A stretch of DNA of 64,000 nucleotides, from contig NZ_KB903247.1 in assembly GCF_000379625.1 (NCBI RefSeq), forward strand, positions 1 to 64,000, read 5' to 3'. Every line of letters starts with the position of its first letter. The stretch's first letter is position 1. Position numbers and translations under genes: made by a program. Source of the DNA: Actinomycetospora chiangmaiensis DSM 45062 (lineage in GTDB: Bacteria; Actinomycetota; Actinomycetes; Mycobacteriales; Pseudonocardiaceae). Shown here piece after piece: positions 9,555-21,487 of this stretch. The notes beneath the pieces were generated by a model, which worked only from the letters and a program-made list of their open reading frames with translations, did not search any database and was not told the DNA's origin.

Positions 9555-11006
9555 GTGAGCGATCTGCACGAGCTGACCGCGCTGGAGACGGCGGAGGCGG
9601 TCCGGCGCGGGGACGCCTCGGTCCTCGACGTCGTCGACCACGCCCTGGCCCGCGCCGAGACGCTCGGCGCGCGCCTCGGCGCCTTCGCGTTCCTCACCCC
9701 GGAGCGCGCCCGGGAGGCCGCGCGGGCGCTCGACGCGGCGCCCCGGGCGTCGTCGGGCCTTCGCGGGGTCCCGACCGCGATCAAGGACCTCACCGCGACG
9801 GCGGGCGTGCGCACCGGCCGCGGGTCGGTGACGTGCCGCGACTGGGTGCCGGCGGTCGACGACGACCTCGTCGGCCTGCTGGCCGCTGCGGGGACGGTCA
9901 GCATCGGCAAGACCGCGGTGCCGGAGTTCGGCCTGCCCTGCTACACCGAGCCGGCCGGGGCGGCGCCCGCGGTGACGCCGTGGGACCTCTCGCGGTCGGC
10001 CGGGGGATCGTCGGGTGGTGCGGCCGCCGCGGTGGCGGCCGGGGTGCTGCCGGTCGCGCAGGGATCCGACGGCGGCGGGTCGATCCGGATCCCGGCCTCG
10101 GTGTGCGGGCTGGTCGGGCTGAAGACGACGCGCGGTCGCGTGCCCGCCGGCCCCGCGGCCGGTGACCCGGCGGGTCTCTCGGTGCCCGGGCCGCTCGCGC
10201 GGACCGTCGCCGACGCGGCCGCGTTCCTCGACGCCCTGTGCGGGCGTCGCGTCTGGCCGGGGGAGCCGCTCGTCCCGGGGAACCTTCCCGACGACGGGTA
10301 CCTCGGCCTGGTGCGTCGCGGGCGCGGCCCGCGACGGCGGGTCGGGCTGTGCACCACGGCGCCCTACGGCGACCTCGCCGGGCTCGTCCCCGGCTGGGCG
10401 GGCGCGTCGGTCGACCCGGTGTGCAAGGCCGCGGCCGAGGACACCGCCCGCGCCCTGGAGTCCCTCGGGCACGTGGTGGAGCCGGTGGAGGTGCGGCTGC
10501 CCGACGAGGTGGTCGGTGCGTTCCTCACGCTGTGGGCGACGCTCGCCCTTGCCGACCCGGTCGATCCCGCCGACGAGCACCGCCTCCAGCCGCTGACCCG
10601 GCTCCTGCGCGCCCGGGGCCGCGAGGTCCCCGGGATCGTCGCGCTCGGCGCGCTGCAGACCGTGCAGGTCGCCACGCGCCGGATCGTCGCCGAGCGGGCC
10701 GGGCTGGACGCGGTGCTCACGCCGTCGGTGGCGTTGCCGCCGCGGCCGGTCGGGTGGTTCACCGCCGACGGCCCGGAGACCGACTTCGCCCACCAGGTCG
10801 CCTTCACGCCGTGGACCGCGATCGCCAACATGACCGGGGAGCCCGCCCTCGGGCTGCCCACCGGCTGGCCGACCGTCGACGGGACGACGCTGCCGGTCGG
10901 TGTCACGCTGCGCGGGCGCCGTGGCGAGGAGGACGTCCTGCTGGCCCTCGGGGCCGAGCTGGAGGCCGCGATGCCGTGGTCGCACCGGCGGCCTCCCGTG
11001 TGGTGA
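9555..11006 (+). CDS. Amidase signature family enzyme
   Basis: 483 residues, typical for the family. The Ser-cisSer-Lys triad is readable: Lys77 in TAIKDLT, Ser152/Ser153 in AGGSSGGA, and nucleophile Ser176 in GGGSIRIP. It hydrolyses an amide bond in the cytoplasm; the substrate cannot be predicted. GTG 9555 gives [20 protein letters not shown], the usual N-terminus. CATGAT eight bases upstream might be a leaderless -10. A segment around residues 240-265 carries one copy of the TTCCCGACGACGGGT repeat (10285-10299) within a Gly/Arg-rich stretch absent from most amidases as I remember them. Confidence 0.88.
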   Translation: MSDLHELTALETAEAVRRGDASVLDVVDHALARAETLGARLGAFAFLTPERAREAARALDAAPRASSGLRGVPTAIKDLTATAGVRTGRGSVTCRDWVPAVDDDLVGLLAAAGTVSIGKTAVPEFGLPCYTEPAGAAPAVTPWDLSRSAGGSSGGAAAAVAAGVLPVAQGSDGGGSIRIPASVCGLVGLKTTRGRVPAGPAAGDPAGLSVPGPLARTVADAAAFLDALCGRRVWPGEPLVPGNLPDDGYLGLVRRGRGPRRRVGLCTTAPYGDLAGLVPGWAGASVDPVCKAAAEDTARALESLGHVVEPVEVRLPDEVVGAFLTLWATLALADPVDPADEHRLQPLTRLLRARGREVPGIVALGALQTVQVATRRIVAERAGLDAVLTPSVALPPRPVGWFTADGPETDFAHQVAFTPWTAIANMTGEPALGLPTGWPTVDGTTLPVGVTLRGRRGEEDVLLALGAELEAAMPWSHRRPPVW

Positions 11007-11075
11007 GCCGACCCAGGAGACGCAGCGCAGCGGAGCTCGACCGACCTACGACACGACGTCGGAGCTGCTTTCCAC

Positions 11076-11081
11076 TACGGT
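11076..11081 (+). promoter_or_regulatory. -10 box of leaderless ctaJ promoter
   Basis: TACGGT followed after 7 bases by GTG 11089; no ribosome-binding site is present, so a leaderless transcript is likely. Confidence 0.45.
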
Positions 11082-11088
11082 TCGGGCC

Positions 11089-11337
11089 GTGAGTCCGATC
11101 GAGACGATCCTGATCTACGCGGTGATCCCGGTCGTCGCGCTGCTCCTGCTCTTCGCCCTGACCGCGGTCCGGGGCACGGGCAGGGCGGCGTCGTACCGGG
11201 CCGGCGACGACTGGCCGCACGAGCCGCTGTGGTGGATCGGCAACCCCAAGGGGACCGGCCTGCCGGAGCCGACCGTCGAGGCCGTCGGCGTCACCGCGAC
11301 CCGCACCGCCCGAGGAGGCGCACGTGGCACCTGGTGA
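11089..11337 (+). CDS. ctaJ: CtaJ-like small membrane protein (aa3 oxidase accessory subunit)
   Basis: 82 residues. One N-terminal membrane helix, TILIYAVIPVVALLLLFAL, is followed by a short soluble part with YRAGDDWPHEPLWWIGNPKG. This helix plus the W..EPLWW motif is the pattern of the CtaJ subunit seen in the mycobacterial cytochrome bcc-aa3 supercomplex, whose gene also lies by the DUF5130 and pepN genes. It would act in the cytoplasmic membrane near cytochrome c oxidase. The GTG start has a TACGGT box 7 bases ahead. It overlaps the DUF5130 gene by 14 bases. The assignment rests on motif and synteny memory, not on a search. Confidence 0.6.
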   Translation: MSPIETILIYAVIPVVALLLLFALTAVRGTGRAASYRAGDDWPHEPLWWIGNPKGTGLPEPTVEAVGVTATRTARGGARGTW

Positions 11338-11845
11338 GCTCGCGCGCCCGCAGGCGCGCCCCGGCGAGACCCCGATGATCAACGAGACCGGGCTGGCCGA
11401 GGACCCGGTCTACGGGCACTCCCGCGTGCCGACCGCCTCCGGCCGCATCTCCGAGGCGAGCGAGGTGCTCGCCGACGACCAGCGGGTCCCGTTCTCGTCC
11501 TCGCAGCTCTCCCGGATCGACGAGGCGCTCACCCGCACCTCGGCCGACACCGGCCTGCTGTTCAGCGTCTGGGTCGGCGAGCTCGGGGGGCGCTCCCGCG
11601 AGCGCGCCGAGGAGCTGCACGCCGCACTCGGCGACCAGGCCGAGGACGCGGTGCTGATCGCGGTGTCGCCCGGCGAGCGGGTCGTCGAGGTCGTCACCGG
11701 CGAGGAGTCCGCCCGCCGCGTCGACGACCGCGGCGCCAAGCTCGGCGTCATGGCGATGGTCTCGTCGTTCACCGAGTCCGACCTGGTCGGCGGCATCGTC
11801 GAGGGCCTGCGCGTGCTCGGCGACCACGCGGGCAGCAAGCACTAG
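11324..11845 (+). CDS. DUF5130 family protein
   Basis: 173 residues, soluble. A variable start (MAPGELARPQARPGETPM) precedes a conserved core with PFSSSQLSRIDEALTRT, FSVWVGELGG and the closing MAMVSSFTESDLVGGIVEGL. The pattern resembles the TPM/TerY-like fold seen in other short actinobacterial proteins. Function unknown. GTG 11324 has GGAGG seven bases upstream and lies inside the ctaJ gene, so the two are translationally coupled; in mycobacteria the same neighbour is Rv2468c. A strong shared hairpin follows the stop. Confidence 0.75.
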   Translation: MAPGELARPQARPGETPMINETGLAEDPVYGHSRVPTASGRISEASEVLADDQRVPFSSSQLSRIDEALTRTSADTGLLFSVWVGELGGRSRERAEELHAALGDQAEDAVLIAVSPGERVVEVVTGEESARRVDDRGAKLGVMAMVSSFTESDLVGGIVEGLRVLGDHAGSKH

Positions 11846-11857
11846 GTGGCCTCCGGC

Positions 11858-11903
11858 CCTGTGAGTACTAATCCGTGCCAGAACACGGATTAGTACTCAC
11901 AGG
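11858..11903. terminator. Convergent terminator hairpin, repeat family copy 1
   Basis: A perfect 20-bp stem: CCTGTGAGTACTAATCCGTG (11858-11877) and its complement (11884-11903), with loop CCAGAA. It lies between the convergent DUF5130 and pepN genes, ends two bases before the pepN stop codon, and should stop transcription from both sides. A second copy with nearly the same stem lies at 55864-55905. Confidence 0.8.
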
Positions 11904-11905
11904 CG

Positions 11906-14470
<2,565 letters not shown>

Positions 14471-14477
14471 GCCACGC

Positions 14478-14483
14478 ACCCTA
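14478..14483 (-). promoter_or_regulatory. -10 box of leaderless pepN promoter
   Basis: TAGGGT on the minus strand, 7 bases from GTG 14470. It decides between the possible GTG starts 14470 and 14479, because the latter would overlap the box. Confidence 0.55.
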
Positions 14484-14573
14484 TCCGCGGCGCCCGCCTG
14501 CGGCCCGGAACACACTTGAGGCTTCGACCGTTGCTCCTGGATACCTGTCGCCGATCGAGGGAAGCCTGGAGTC

Positions 14574-15185
14574 ATGAGCACTGAGAAGGCACGCGTCGAT
14601 TTCTGGTTCGACCCGCTCTGTCCGTTCGCGTGGATCACCTCGCGGTGGGTCCTCGAGGTCGAGAAGGTCCGCGACATCGAGGTGGCGTGGCACGTCATGA
14701 GCCTGTCGGTGCTGAACTCGGGCCGCGACCTCGACGAGAAGTACCAGGCGATGATGGAGGAGGGCTGGAAGCCCGTCCGCGTCTGCATCGCCGCCGCCCA
14801 GAAGCACGGCGACGAGATCCTCGCCCCGCTGTACACGGCGATGGGCACGAAGATCCACAACGAGGGCAACAAGGACTTCGACGACGTCATCGCGAAGTCG
14901 CTCGCCGAGGTCGGCCTCGAGGCCGAGCTGGCCGACGCCGCGACCTCGACCGAGTACGACGACGCGCTGAAGACGTCCCACCACCAGGGCATGGACCCGG
15001 TCGGCATGGACGTCGGCACCCCCGTCATCCACGTCGAGGGCTCGGCCTTCTTCGGCCCGGTCATGACGCGCATCCCCAAGGGCGAGCAGGCCGGCCAGGT
15101 CTGGGACGGCGCCAAGCTCCTCGCGGGCTACGAGTACTTCTACGAGCTCAAGCGCACCCGCGACACCGAGCTCTCCTTCGACTGA
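14574..15185 (+). CDS. DsbA-family thiol protein, mycothiol reductase-like, lacking resolving Cys
   Basis: 203 residues, collinear with M. tuberculosis Rv2466c, a mycothiol-dependent DsbA-like reductase that also activates nitro-prodrugs. It has [52 protein letters not shown], the cis-Pro region [11 protein letters not shown] and [16 protein letters not shown]. The active site reads Cys16-Pro-Phe-Ala19 where Rv2466c has Cys-Pro-Trp-Cys, so the resolving Cys is missing and a monothiol, mixed-disulfide (mycothiol) mechanism is implied. Cytoplasmic, no signal peptide. GGAG precedes ATG 14574. Divergent from pepN, as in mycobacteria. Confidence 0.85.
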   Translation: MSTEKARVDFWFDPLCPFAWITSRWVLEVEKVRDIEVAWHVMSLSVLNSGRDLDEKYQAMMEEGWKPVRVCIAAAQKHGDEILAPLYTAMGTKIHNEGNKDFDDVIAKSLAEVGLEAELADAATSTEYDDALKTSHHQGMDPVGMDVGTPVIHVEGSAFFGPVMTRIPKGEQAGQVWDGAKLLAGYEYFYELKRTRDTELSFD

Positions 15186-15191
15186 CCCCTC

Positions 15192-15226
15192 CCGACGACG
15201 GGTGCCGGCCCGGCACCCGTCGTCGG
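15192..15226. terminator. Convergent terminator hairpin
   Basis: A 14-bp perfect stem, CCGACGACGGGTGC against GCACCCGTCGTCGG, with a 7-base GC loop. It begins 7 bases after the DsbA-like stop and ends 4 bases before the SRPBCC stop codon, so it serves both convergent genes. Its arms contain the CCCGACGACGGG word found repeatedly elsewhere in the window. Confidence 0.8.
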
Positions 15227-15229
15227 CCG

Positions 15230-15637
15230 TCAGCCGGCCACCCGCTGCTCCTCGACGAGGGTCCTGATCCGGTCCAGGGTCGCGTCGACGCCGTTCTGGA
15301 CCTCGTGGTCCCCGGCCTCGACCCGGGTCGTGTGGATGTGCACCTCGACGGTCGCGCCGTGCTCGGCGGGCCGCACGTCGAGGGAGCCGTGGTACTCGCT
15401 GCTCCCCTCGGCGCCCCAGCTCAGGTGCTGGGCGTCGCGGTCGACCTCGAACCACGCCTCGCCCTCGATCTGCGAGCCGTCGGGCAGCTCGGCCGTGGTG
15501 TGCACGGCGTTGCCGCCGGTCGACTCGGCGCTCGTCATGCGCGCGAAGTAGCGGGGCAGGTTGCCCACGTCGGAGAGGAACGCGAAGAGGTCGTCCGGCG
15601 AGGCGTCGACCGTGATGGTGGAGCTGAAGTCAGCCAT
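15230..15637 (-). CDS. SRPBCC family protein (polyketide cyclase/START-like)
   Basis: 135 residues, the size of a single START-like helix-grip fold. It starts MADFSSTITVDASPDDLFAFLSD, the usual SRPBCC opening, and continues with NLPRYFARM and WFEVDRDAQHLSWG, ending in a long amphipathic helix. Such proteins bind hydrophobic ligands; no catalytic residue can be named. ATG 15637 is the clear start; the frame extends upstream only over the thiolase gene. Likely follows the thiolase gene in one transcript (35-base gap). Lipid or steroid binding is a guess from the neighbours. Confidence 0.8.
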   Translation of the reverse strand: MADFSSTITVDASPDDLFAFLSDVGNLPRYFARMTSAESTGGNAVHTTAELPDGSQIEGEAWFEVDRDAQHLSWGAEGSSEYHGSLDVRPAEHGATVEVHIHTTRVEAGDHEVQNGVDATLDRIRTLVEEQRVAG

Positions 15638-15672
15638 CGCACCGGCTGCCCCGCCCCGGACGGGGAGAACCC

Positions 15673-17226
15673 TCAGGCCGCCACGCGGTTGCCCTTCTCC
15701 CCGGAGGTGACCGTGACCGCCCGGCCGAGCGGATCCGTCGTCGCGAACGCGTCCAGGGTCGTGGCGTCGTCCGGGGCGACGCGGGCGAGGAACCGACGCC
15801 CGTCGTCGTGCCGGCGCCCGACCACGGCGGCCCCGTAGGGTCGGCCGTCGCGTCCGTACTCGACGGTGTAGGTCTCGACGGTCGCCGCGCCGTCGGCCCG
15901 GGCGACCTTCCCGGGCGCCTCGCGGGCGTGGAGCGCGTCCACCTCGGCCTGGGCCGCGTCGTCGTCGCCGGGTCGCCACGGGGCGGGCAGGGTCGAGTAG
16001 ACGCCCGCCGAGTACTTGTGGATCGCGCCGCCGTTCGCCCCGACCAGCCCGAACGTGCCGGGGCGGGCACGGAGGGCGGTGACGGTGTCAGCGATCGCGT
16101 GCATCGAGTAGTCGTTGCCCGGGCCCCCGAAGAACGGCAGGCCACCGGTCAGCGTGAGCCCGCGCGGGTCGTCCGCGGCGAGGCCCAGCGGGTCCGTGAC
16201 GACGCGGACGGCGATCGGGAAGCAGCTGTAGAGGTCGATCGTCGCGAGGTCGTCCGGGCCGATCCCCGCTTGGTCGAGGGCGCGCCGGACCGCCGTGGCG
16301 GCCGCCGGGCTCGTCCCGAGGTCGGCGCGGTCGAGCAGCGGGGGCTCGACGAGGTCCGCGTGCCCGTGCAGGTGGACCCACCGGTCGTCGGGGACCCCGA
16401 GCTCGCGGGCGGTGTCCGCGGCCGCGAGGACCACCGCCGCGCCCTGGTTGACCTGGTCGCGCGACACGAGGAAGCGCAGGTAGGGGTCGGTGATCGGGCG
16501 GTTGTCCGCCGCGGGGGTCCCGAGCTCGTCGACGCCGCGCACGGTGGGGGCCGCCGCGTGCGGGTGCTTCGCGGCGACCTCGGTGAACGGCGCGAACAGG
16601 GCCGCCATGTCGTGCCGGTAGGCCTCGCGGTCGAGCCCGAGGCGGCTGCGCCGGGCGTGCTCGAACAGCGCGTACTGCACCACCGGCGCGAGCACGTCGT
16701 GCTCGACCTGCTCGGGGACGATGAACGTCTCCAGGCCGAGCCCGCGGTCGTCGAGCTGCCCGCCGACGTGCTCGGACCAGTCCGGGCGCTCGTCCTCGGC
16801 GACGGCCGTGAGCAGGTGGCGGGCCGTGGACATGGCCTCCGCGCCCACGAGCAGGGCGACGTCGATCTCGCCCGCGGCGATCCGGCCGGCCGCCTCGGTG
16901 ACGAGCGCCTGCGGCGTCTGGCCCCCGACGACGGCCAGGACCGCGATCCGCGGGTCGGCCCCCACGCGGGCGGCGATCGAGCGTGGGACGTTGTCCGAGG
17001 CGCCCAGCGGCGCGACCGCCCCGGGCGCGGACGCCTCGAACTGGCGGACCGCCGCGACGAGGTCGACGCGGGCGGCGAGGGCGGTGGGGTCGGCGCCGCT
17101 GTCGGCGAGGGCCCGCCGGGCGGCCTCGGCGCCCAGCTCGACGGGGGACAGGCCGCGGTACCCGGGCTCGCCGAGCCGCTCGGAGGCCTGCCCGACGCCG
17201 ACGAGGACCGGGGTGCGGTCGCTCAC
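15673..17226 (-). CDS. Thiolase-like acetyl-CoA acetyltransferase lacking the usual catalytic Cys
   Basis: 517 residues, longer than a 390-residue thiolase. The N-terminal half has TPVLVGVGQASERL and LLVGAEAMSTARH; the C-terminal half has the family's GGLPFFGGPGNDYSMHAIAD and GANGGAIHKYSAGVYST. Where degradative thiolases carry the nucleophilic Cys, this protein reads VVGGQTPQALV, so classical thiolysis is doubtful; the subgroup may act on other acyl-CoAs or be non-catalytic. The extra C-terminal 100 residues form a small OB-like domain of this subgroup. GTG 17226 overlaps the stop of the upstream nitronate monooxygenase gene, so the two are co-translated. Confidence 0.75.
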   Translation of the reverse strand: MSDRTPVLVGVGQASERLGEPGYRGLSPVELGAEAARRALADSGADPTALAARVDLVAAVRQFEASAPGAVAPLGASDNVPRSIAARVGADPRIAVLAVVGGQTPQALVTEAAGRIAAGEIDVALLVGAEAMSTARHLLTAVAEDERPDWSEHVGGQLDDRGLGLETFIVPEQVEHDVLAPVVQYALFEHARRSRLGLDREAYRHDMAALFAPFTEVAAKHPHAAAPTVRGVDELGTPAADNRPITDPYLRFLVSRDQVNQGAAVVLAAADTARELGVPDDRWVHLHGHADLVEPPLLDRADLGTSPAAATAVRRALDQAGIGPDDLATIDLYSCFPIAVRVVTDPLGLAADDPRGLTLTGGLPFFGGPGNDYSMHAIADTVTALRARPGTFGLVGANGGAIHKYSAGVYSTLPAPWRPGDDDAAQAEVDALHAREAPGKVARADGAATVETYTVEYGRDGRPYGAAVVGRRHDDGRRFLARVAPDDATTLDAFATTDPLGRAVTVTSGEKGNRVAA

Positions 17227-18353
17227 GACGAGGCCAGCTCGCCGAGGGCGCGCAGCCGGGCGCGGCAGTCCTCGACCATCCCGCGGGCGATGTCGCCCGC
17301 CGGACGGAGCTCGCGGAACCCGCCGACGACCTGCCCGATGAAGTAGGTGTCGAGCGCGAGGGCGCCGGCGTTCCCGGCGGCGGCCGCGTCGTGCACCCGG
17401 TCCCAGATGCGGCCCACCAGCATCGGCTGCAGGGGCAGCGGGAGCGGGGCGGGGGCGTCGGGACGGTCCCACGCGTCGTGCCAGGCCGACCGCAGCTGGC
17501 GGGCGGGCTTGCCGGTGATCGTGCGCGAGCGCAGCGTGTCGCTGCTGCCGGCGGCGAGGAACTTCTCCTTCACCGGCAGCGGCGTGATGTCCTCGTGGCT
17601 GCCCAGCCACACCGAGCCGCACCACACCCCGGCCGCGCCGAGCGCGAGGGCGGCCGCCATCTGGTCGCCCGTCGCGATACCGCCCGCGGCGAGCACGGGG
17701 CGGCCGTCGGCGATCTCGACGACCTCCGGCGTCAGGACCGTCGTGGCGACCGTGCCCGTGTGCCCACCCGCCTCCGTGCCCTGGGCGACGAGCACGTCGA
17801 CCCCGGCCGCGAGCTGGCGCTCGGCGTGCTTGCGGGCGCCGACGAGCGAGGCGACGACGATGCCCGCGGCGTGCGCGCGCTCCACCAGATCGGCCGGGGG
17901 CGGGCCGAGGGCATTGGCGACCATCGAGATGCGGTGGGAGAACGCGACGTCGAGCAGGGCCTCGGCGCCCGCGGGGTTGATCGCCGCGGCGATCTCGTCG
18001 CTCGTGTCCTCGCGCGGGTCGTGCGCGTCGGCGGGCACGCCGTACTCCTCGAGCAGGGCGTCGACGAACGCCCGGTGCGCGTCGGGGATCTGCGCGCGCA
18101 GGCTCGCGACCAGCTGGTCCGGGTCCCCGACGGCGAACTTCTCCGGCACGAGCAGGTCCACGCCGTACGGGCGGCCGTCGACCTGCTCCTCGATCCAGCG
18201 CAGCTGCGCGTCCAGCTCCGCCGGGGTGTACATGCTGGCGGCCAGCACCCCGTACCCGCCGGCGTTGGTCACCGCGGCGACCACGGCGGGGGAGCGGTTG
18301 AAGCCGACGAGCGGGTGCTCGACGCCGAGCATCTCGGTCAGGGCGGTGCGCAT
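17223..18353 (-). CDS. Nitronate monooxygenase family flavoprotein
   Basis: 376 residues with an FMN-binding TIM barrel. MLGVEHPLVGFNRSPAVVAAVTNAGGYGVL is the 2-nitropropane-dioxygenase opening split here by its usual strand and helix; GTEAGGHTG is the phosphate-binding loop and LAAGGIATGDQMAAALALGA the second FMN loop. It oxidises alkyl nitronates or related carbanions using O2. ATG 18353 has GAGGAG upstream; a longer start at 18407 lacks one. Overlaps the thiolase-like gene and is divergent from the aldehyde dehydrogenase, suggesting a shared catabolic unit. Confidence 0.85.
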   Translation of the reverse strand: MRTALTEMLGVEHPLVGFNRSPAVVAAVTNAGGYGVLAASMYTPAELDAQLRWIEEQVDGRPYGVDLLVPEKFAVGDPDQLVASLRAQIPDAHRAFVDALLEEYGVPADAHDPREDTSDEIAAAINPAGAEALLDVAFSHRISMVANALGPPPADLVERAHAAGIVVASLVGARKHAERQLAAGVDVLVAQGTEAGGHTGTVATTVLTPEVVEIADGRPVLAAGGIATGDQMAAALALGAAGVWCGSVWLGSHEDITPLPVKEKFLAAGSSDTLRSRTITGKPARQLRSAWHDAWDRPDAPAPLPLPLQPMLVGRIWDRVHDAAAAGNAGALALDTYFIGQVVGGFRELRPAGDIARGMVEDCRARLRALGELASS

Positions 18354-18425
18354 GCGGCTCCTCAAGGTCGGCTCTGGGACGCGGCTGTGCCGGACTCGGT
18401 GTATCACATACCGGGAGCAGAAACC

Positions 18426-18437
18426 GTCACGCGTGAC
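18426..18437. promoter_or_regulatory. Perfect 12-bp palindrome, candidate operator
   Basis: GTCACGCGTGAC reads the same on both strands and is flanked by CC/CGG. It lies between the nitronate monooxygenase start and the aldehyde dehydrogenase start, 36 bases before the latter, a typical repressor position. A looser symmetric element, GGTGTATCACATACC, lies about 15 bases to its left. Confidence 0.45.
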
Positions 18438-18472
18438 CGGCAGCGCGACCCGGCGTCGGGAAGAATCGAGGC

Positions 18473-19900
<1,428 letters not shown>

Positions 19901-20158
19901 GCGACTCGCGCATGCTGTGCCCGTCCGTCGTGACGGCGGGTGACTTGGGGCTGCGGGACGTGCTGTGGCTCCGGTGCCGGCGGCATCGGTTCCTGCGGTC
20001 GGTCGGCGAGGTGGGGCGGCCGGCCGTTCGCGAGGGTGCCGTGGGGCAGGTCCGCGGGCTGGGCGACCTGCATGGTGCGCACCTCACGGGCGCGAGTTTC
20101 GCCAAAGCGCACCCGCGGGTCCGGGCGTTTCTCTAGCGTCCGCTCGCGGAGGTGGGGG
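19901..20158. other. Intergenic region ahead of the DUF1996 gene
   Basis: No gene supported. A weak stem (CCGTC/GACGG) lies shortly after the aldehyde dehydrogenase stop. TAGCGT at 20134-20139 is a candidate -10 for the next gene, leaving a short leader with GGAGGTGGGG before ATG 20159. Confidence 0.4.
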
Positions 20159-21487
20159 ATGCGGCGGAACGCGCCCGGGACCCGGCGACGAGCGGAGCTC
20201 ATCGCCGTGTTCGTCGCGCTCGGGCTGGTGGTCGGCGTCGGGCTGCCCCTGGGCCTCGCGGGTGCGATCGGAACGGGGGCCCGGCAGGCGGTCGGCGTGG
20301 TGCTCGTCGCCGACAGCGACGACGACGGTGACGACGAGGGCGACGGCGAGTCCGACGGGGAGAAGGACTCGGGCGGGAAGAAGGACTCGGGCTCGAGCGG
20401 CGGCAAGGGCTCCGGCGAGAAGGGCGAGAAGAAGGACTCGGGCGCTGCGGCGGGCGACGGCGGGTTCGAGGGCCGCGACCAGATCGGGAAGGCGTCCGCG
20501 CAGGAGTACGAGACCATCTCCGACGTCGAGCCGAACGGCAACATCAAGAACGGCGGCGACTTCTCCGGCGGCAGCTACTCCTTCACCTGTCCGCTGTCGG
20601 ACCACCACAACTCCGACAACTTCATCGTCGCCCCGGGCAAGCGCAACGGTGCCCAGCACACGCACGACTACGCGGGCAACGAGTCGACCAACGCGGCGTC
20701 GTCGGAGAACCAGGACGCCCTCGAGCAGGCGGAGACCACCTGCACGAACGGGGACCGGTCGCCGATCTTCTGGCCGGTGCTGCGTGACCTGGAGGGCGTG
20801 GGCCCCGACGTCGGCGCCGACGGGGGCAGCCTGGACGGGAACGTCGGGTCGTTCGTGGTGCCCGCGTCGGTCGACTACACGTTCCACGGGCACGGCACGC
20901 AGCGCACCGAACCGATGCCGCTCAACATGCAGCTCATCACCGGGTCGGCGAAGGCCGGGAGCACGGGGGAGGGGTCGAACTCGAAGTTCACGTGCTCCGG
21001 GTTCGCGGACCGGCTCACCGAGCGCTACCCCATCTGTCCCTCGGGCTCGCAGCTGCAGCGGGTCTACGACTTCCCCAGCTGCTGGAACGGCGAGGACCTG
21101 TCGTCGGCGGACTTCGTGAGCCACCTGCAGTACCCCGACGAGTCGGGGGAGTGCTCACAGGACCTGATCCCGGTGCCGGCGCTGCGAATCACCGTGTCCT
21201 ACGACCAGCCGCCGGGGCGGTCGTTCGCGATCGACAGCTTCCCCGAGCAGCAGCACGACCCGATCACCGACCACGCCCTGCTCGAGTACCTCTCGACGGA
21301 GTCGCGGGCCCAGGCGGGCGCGGACTGCATCAACGACGCGCAGCGCTGCGAGCAGGGCGCCGACGACGACACCGCGAACTCCGGCCCCCGCGGCCGCAGC
21401 GACGAGCTCGCCGTCACGAAGAACTTCGCGACGGCGATGGCGGGGCACCGGAACGCCGGCGTCGCGCACGGCGGGGGGCACCGGTGA
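20159..21487 (+). CDS. Membrane-anchored DUF1996 protein
   Basis: 442 residues. A basic start (MRRNAPGTRRRAEL) and one hydrophobic helix (about 14-36) are followed by a 60-residue charged Ser/Gly/Lys/Asp linker, then the extracytoplasmic DUF1996 domain from about 115. Typical family features are HTHDYAGN, several Cys likely in disulfides, SCWNGEDL and HLQYPD. DUF1996 occurs in secreted fungal and bacterial proteins of unknown function. The GK(K/E)DSG(G/S) linker is tandemly reiterated. GGAGGTGGGG just before ATG 20159 fixes the start. Its stop overlaps the next gene's GTG (GTGA), so the two products probably act together at the cell surface. Confidence 0.82.
   Translation: MRRNAPGTRRRAELIAVFVALGLVVGVGLPLGLAGAIGTGARQAVGVVLVADSDDDGDDEGDGESDGEKDSGGKKDSGSSGGKGSGEKGEKKDSGAAAGDGGFEGRDQIGKASAQEYETISDVEPNGNIKNGGDFSGGSYSFTCPLSDHHNSDNFIVAPGKRNGAQHTHDYAGNESTNAASSENQDALEQAETTCTNGDRSPIFWPVLRDLEGVGPDVGADGGSLDGNVGSFVVPASVDYTFHGHGTQRTEPMPLNMQLITGSAKAGSTGEGSNSKFTCSGFADRLTERYPICPSGSQLQRVYDFPSCWNGEDLSSADFVSHLQYPDESGECSQDLIPVPALRITVSYDQPPGRSFAIDSFPEQQHDPITDHALLEYLSTESRAQAGADCINDAQRCEQGADDDTANSGPRGRSDELAVTKNFATAMAGHRNAGVAHGGGHR

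Noticed and set aside
14471-15115. Upstream extension of pepN
   Set aside because: Antisense to the DsbA-like gene and lacks M1 family sequence; leaderless box supports 14470.
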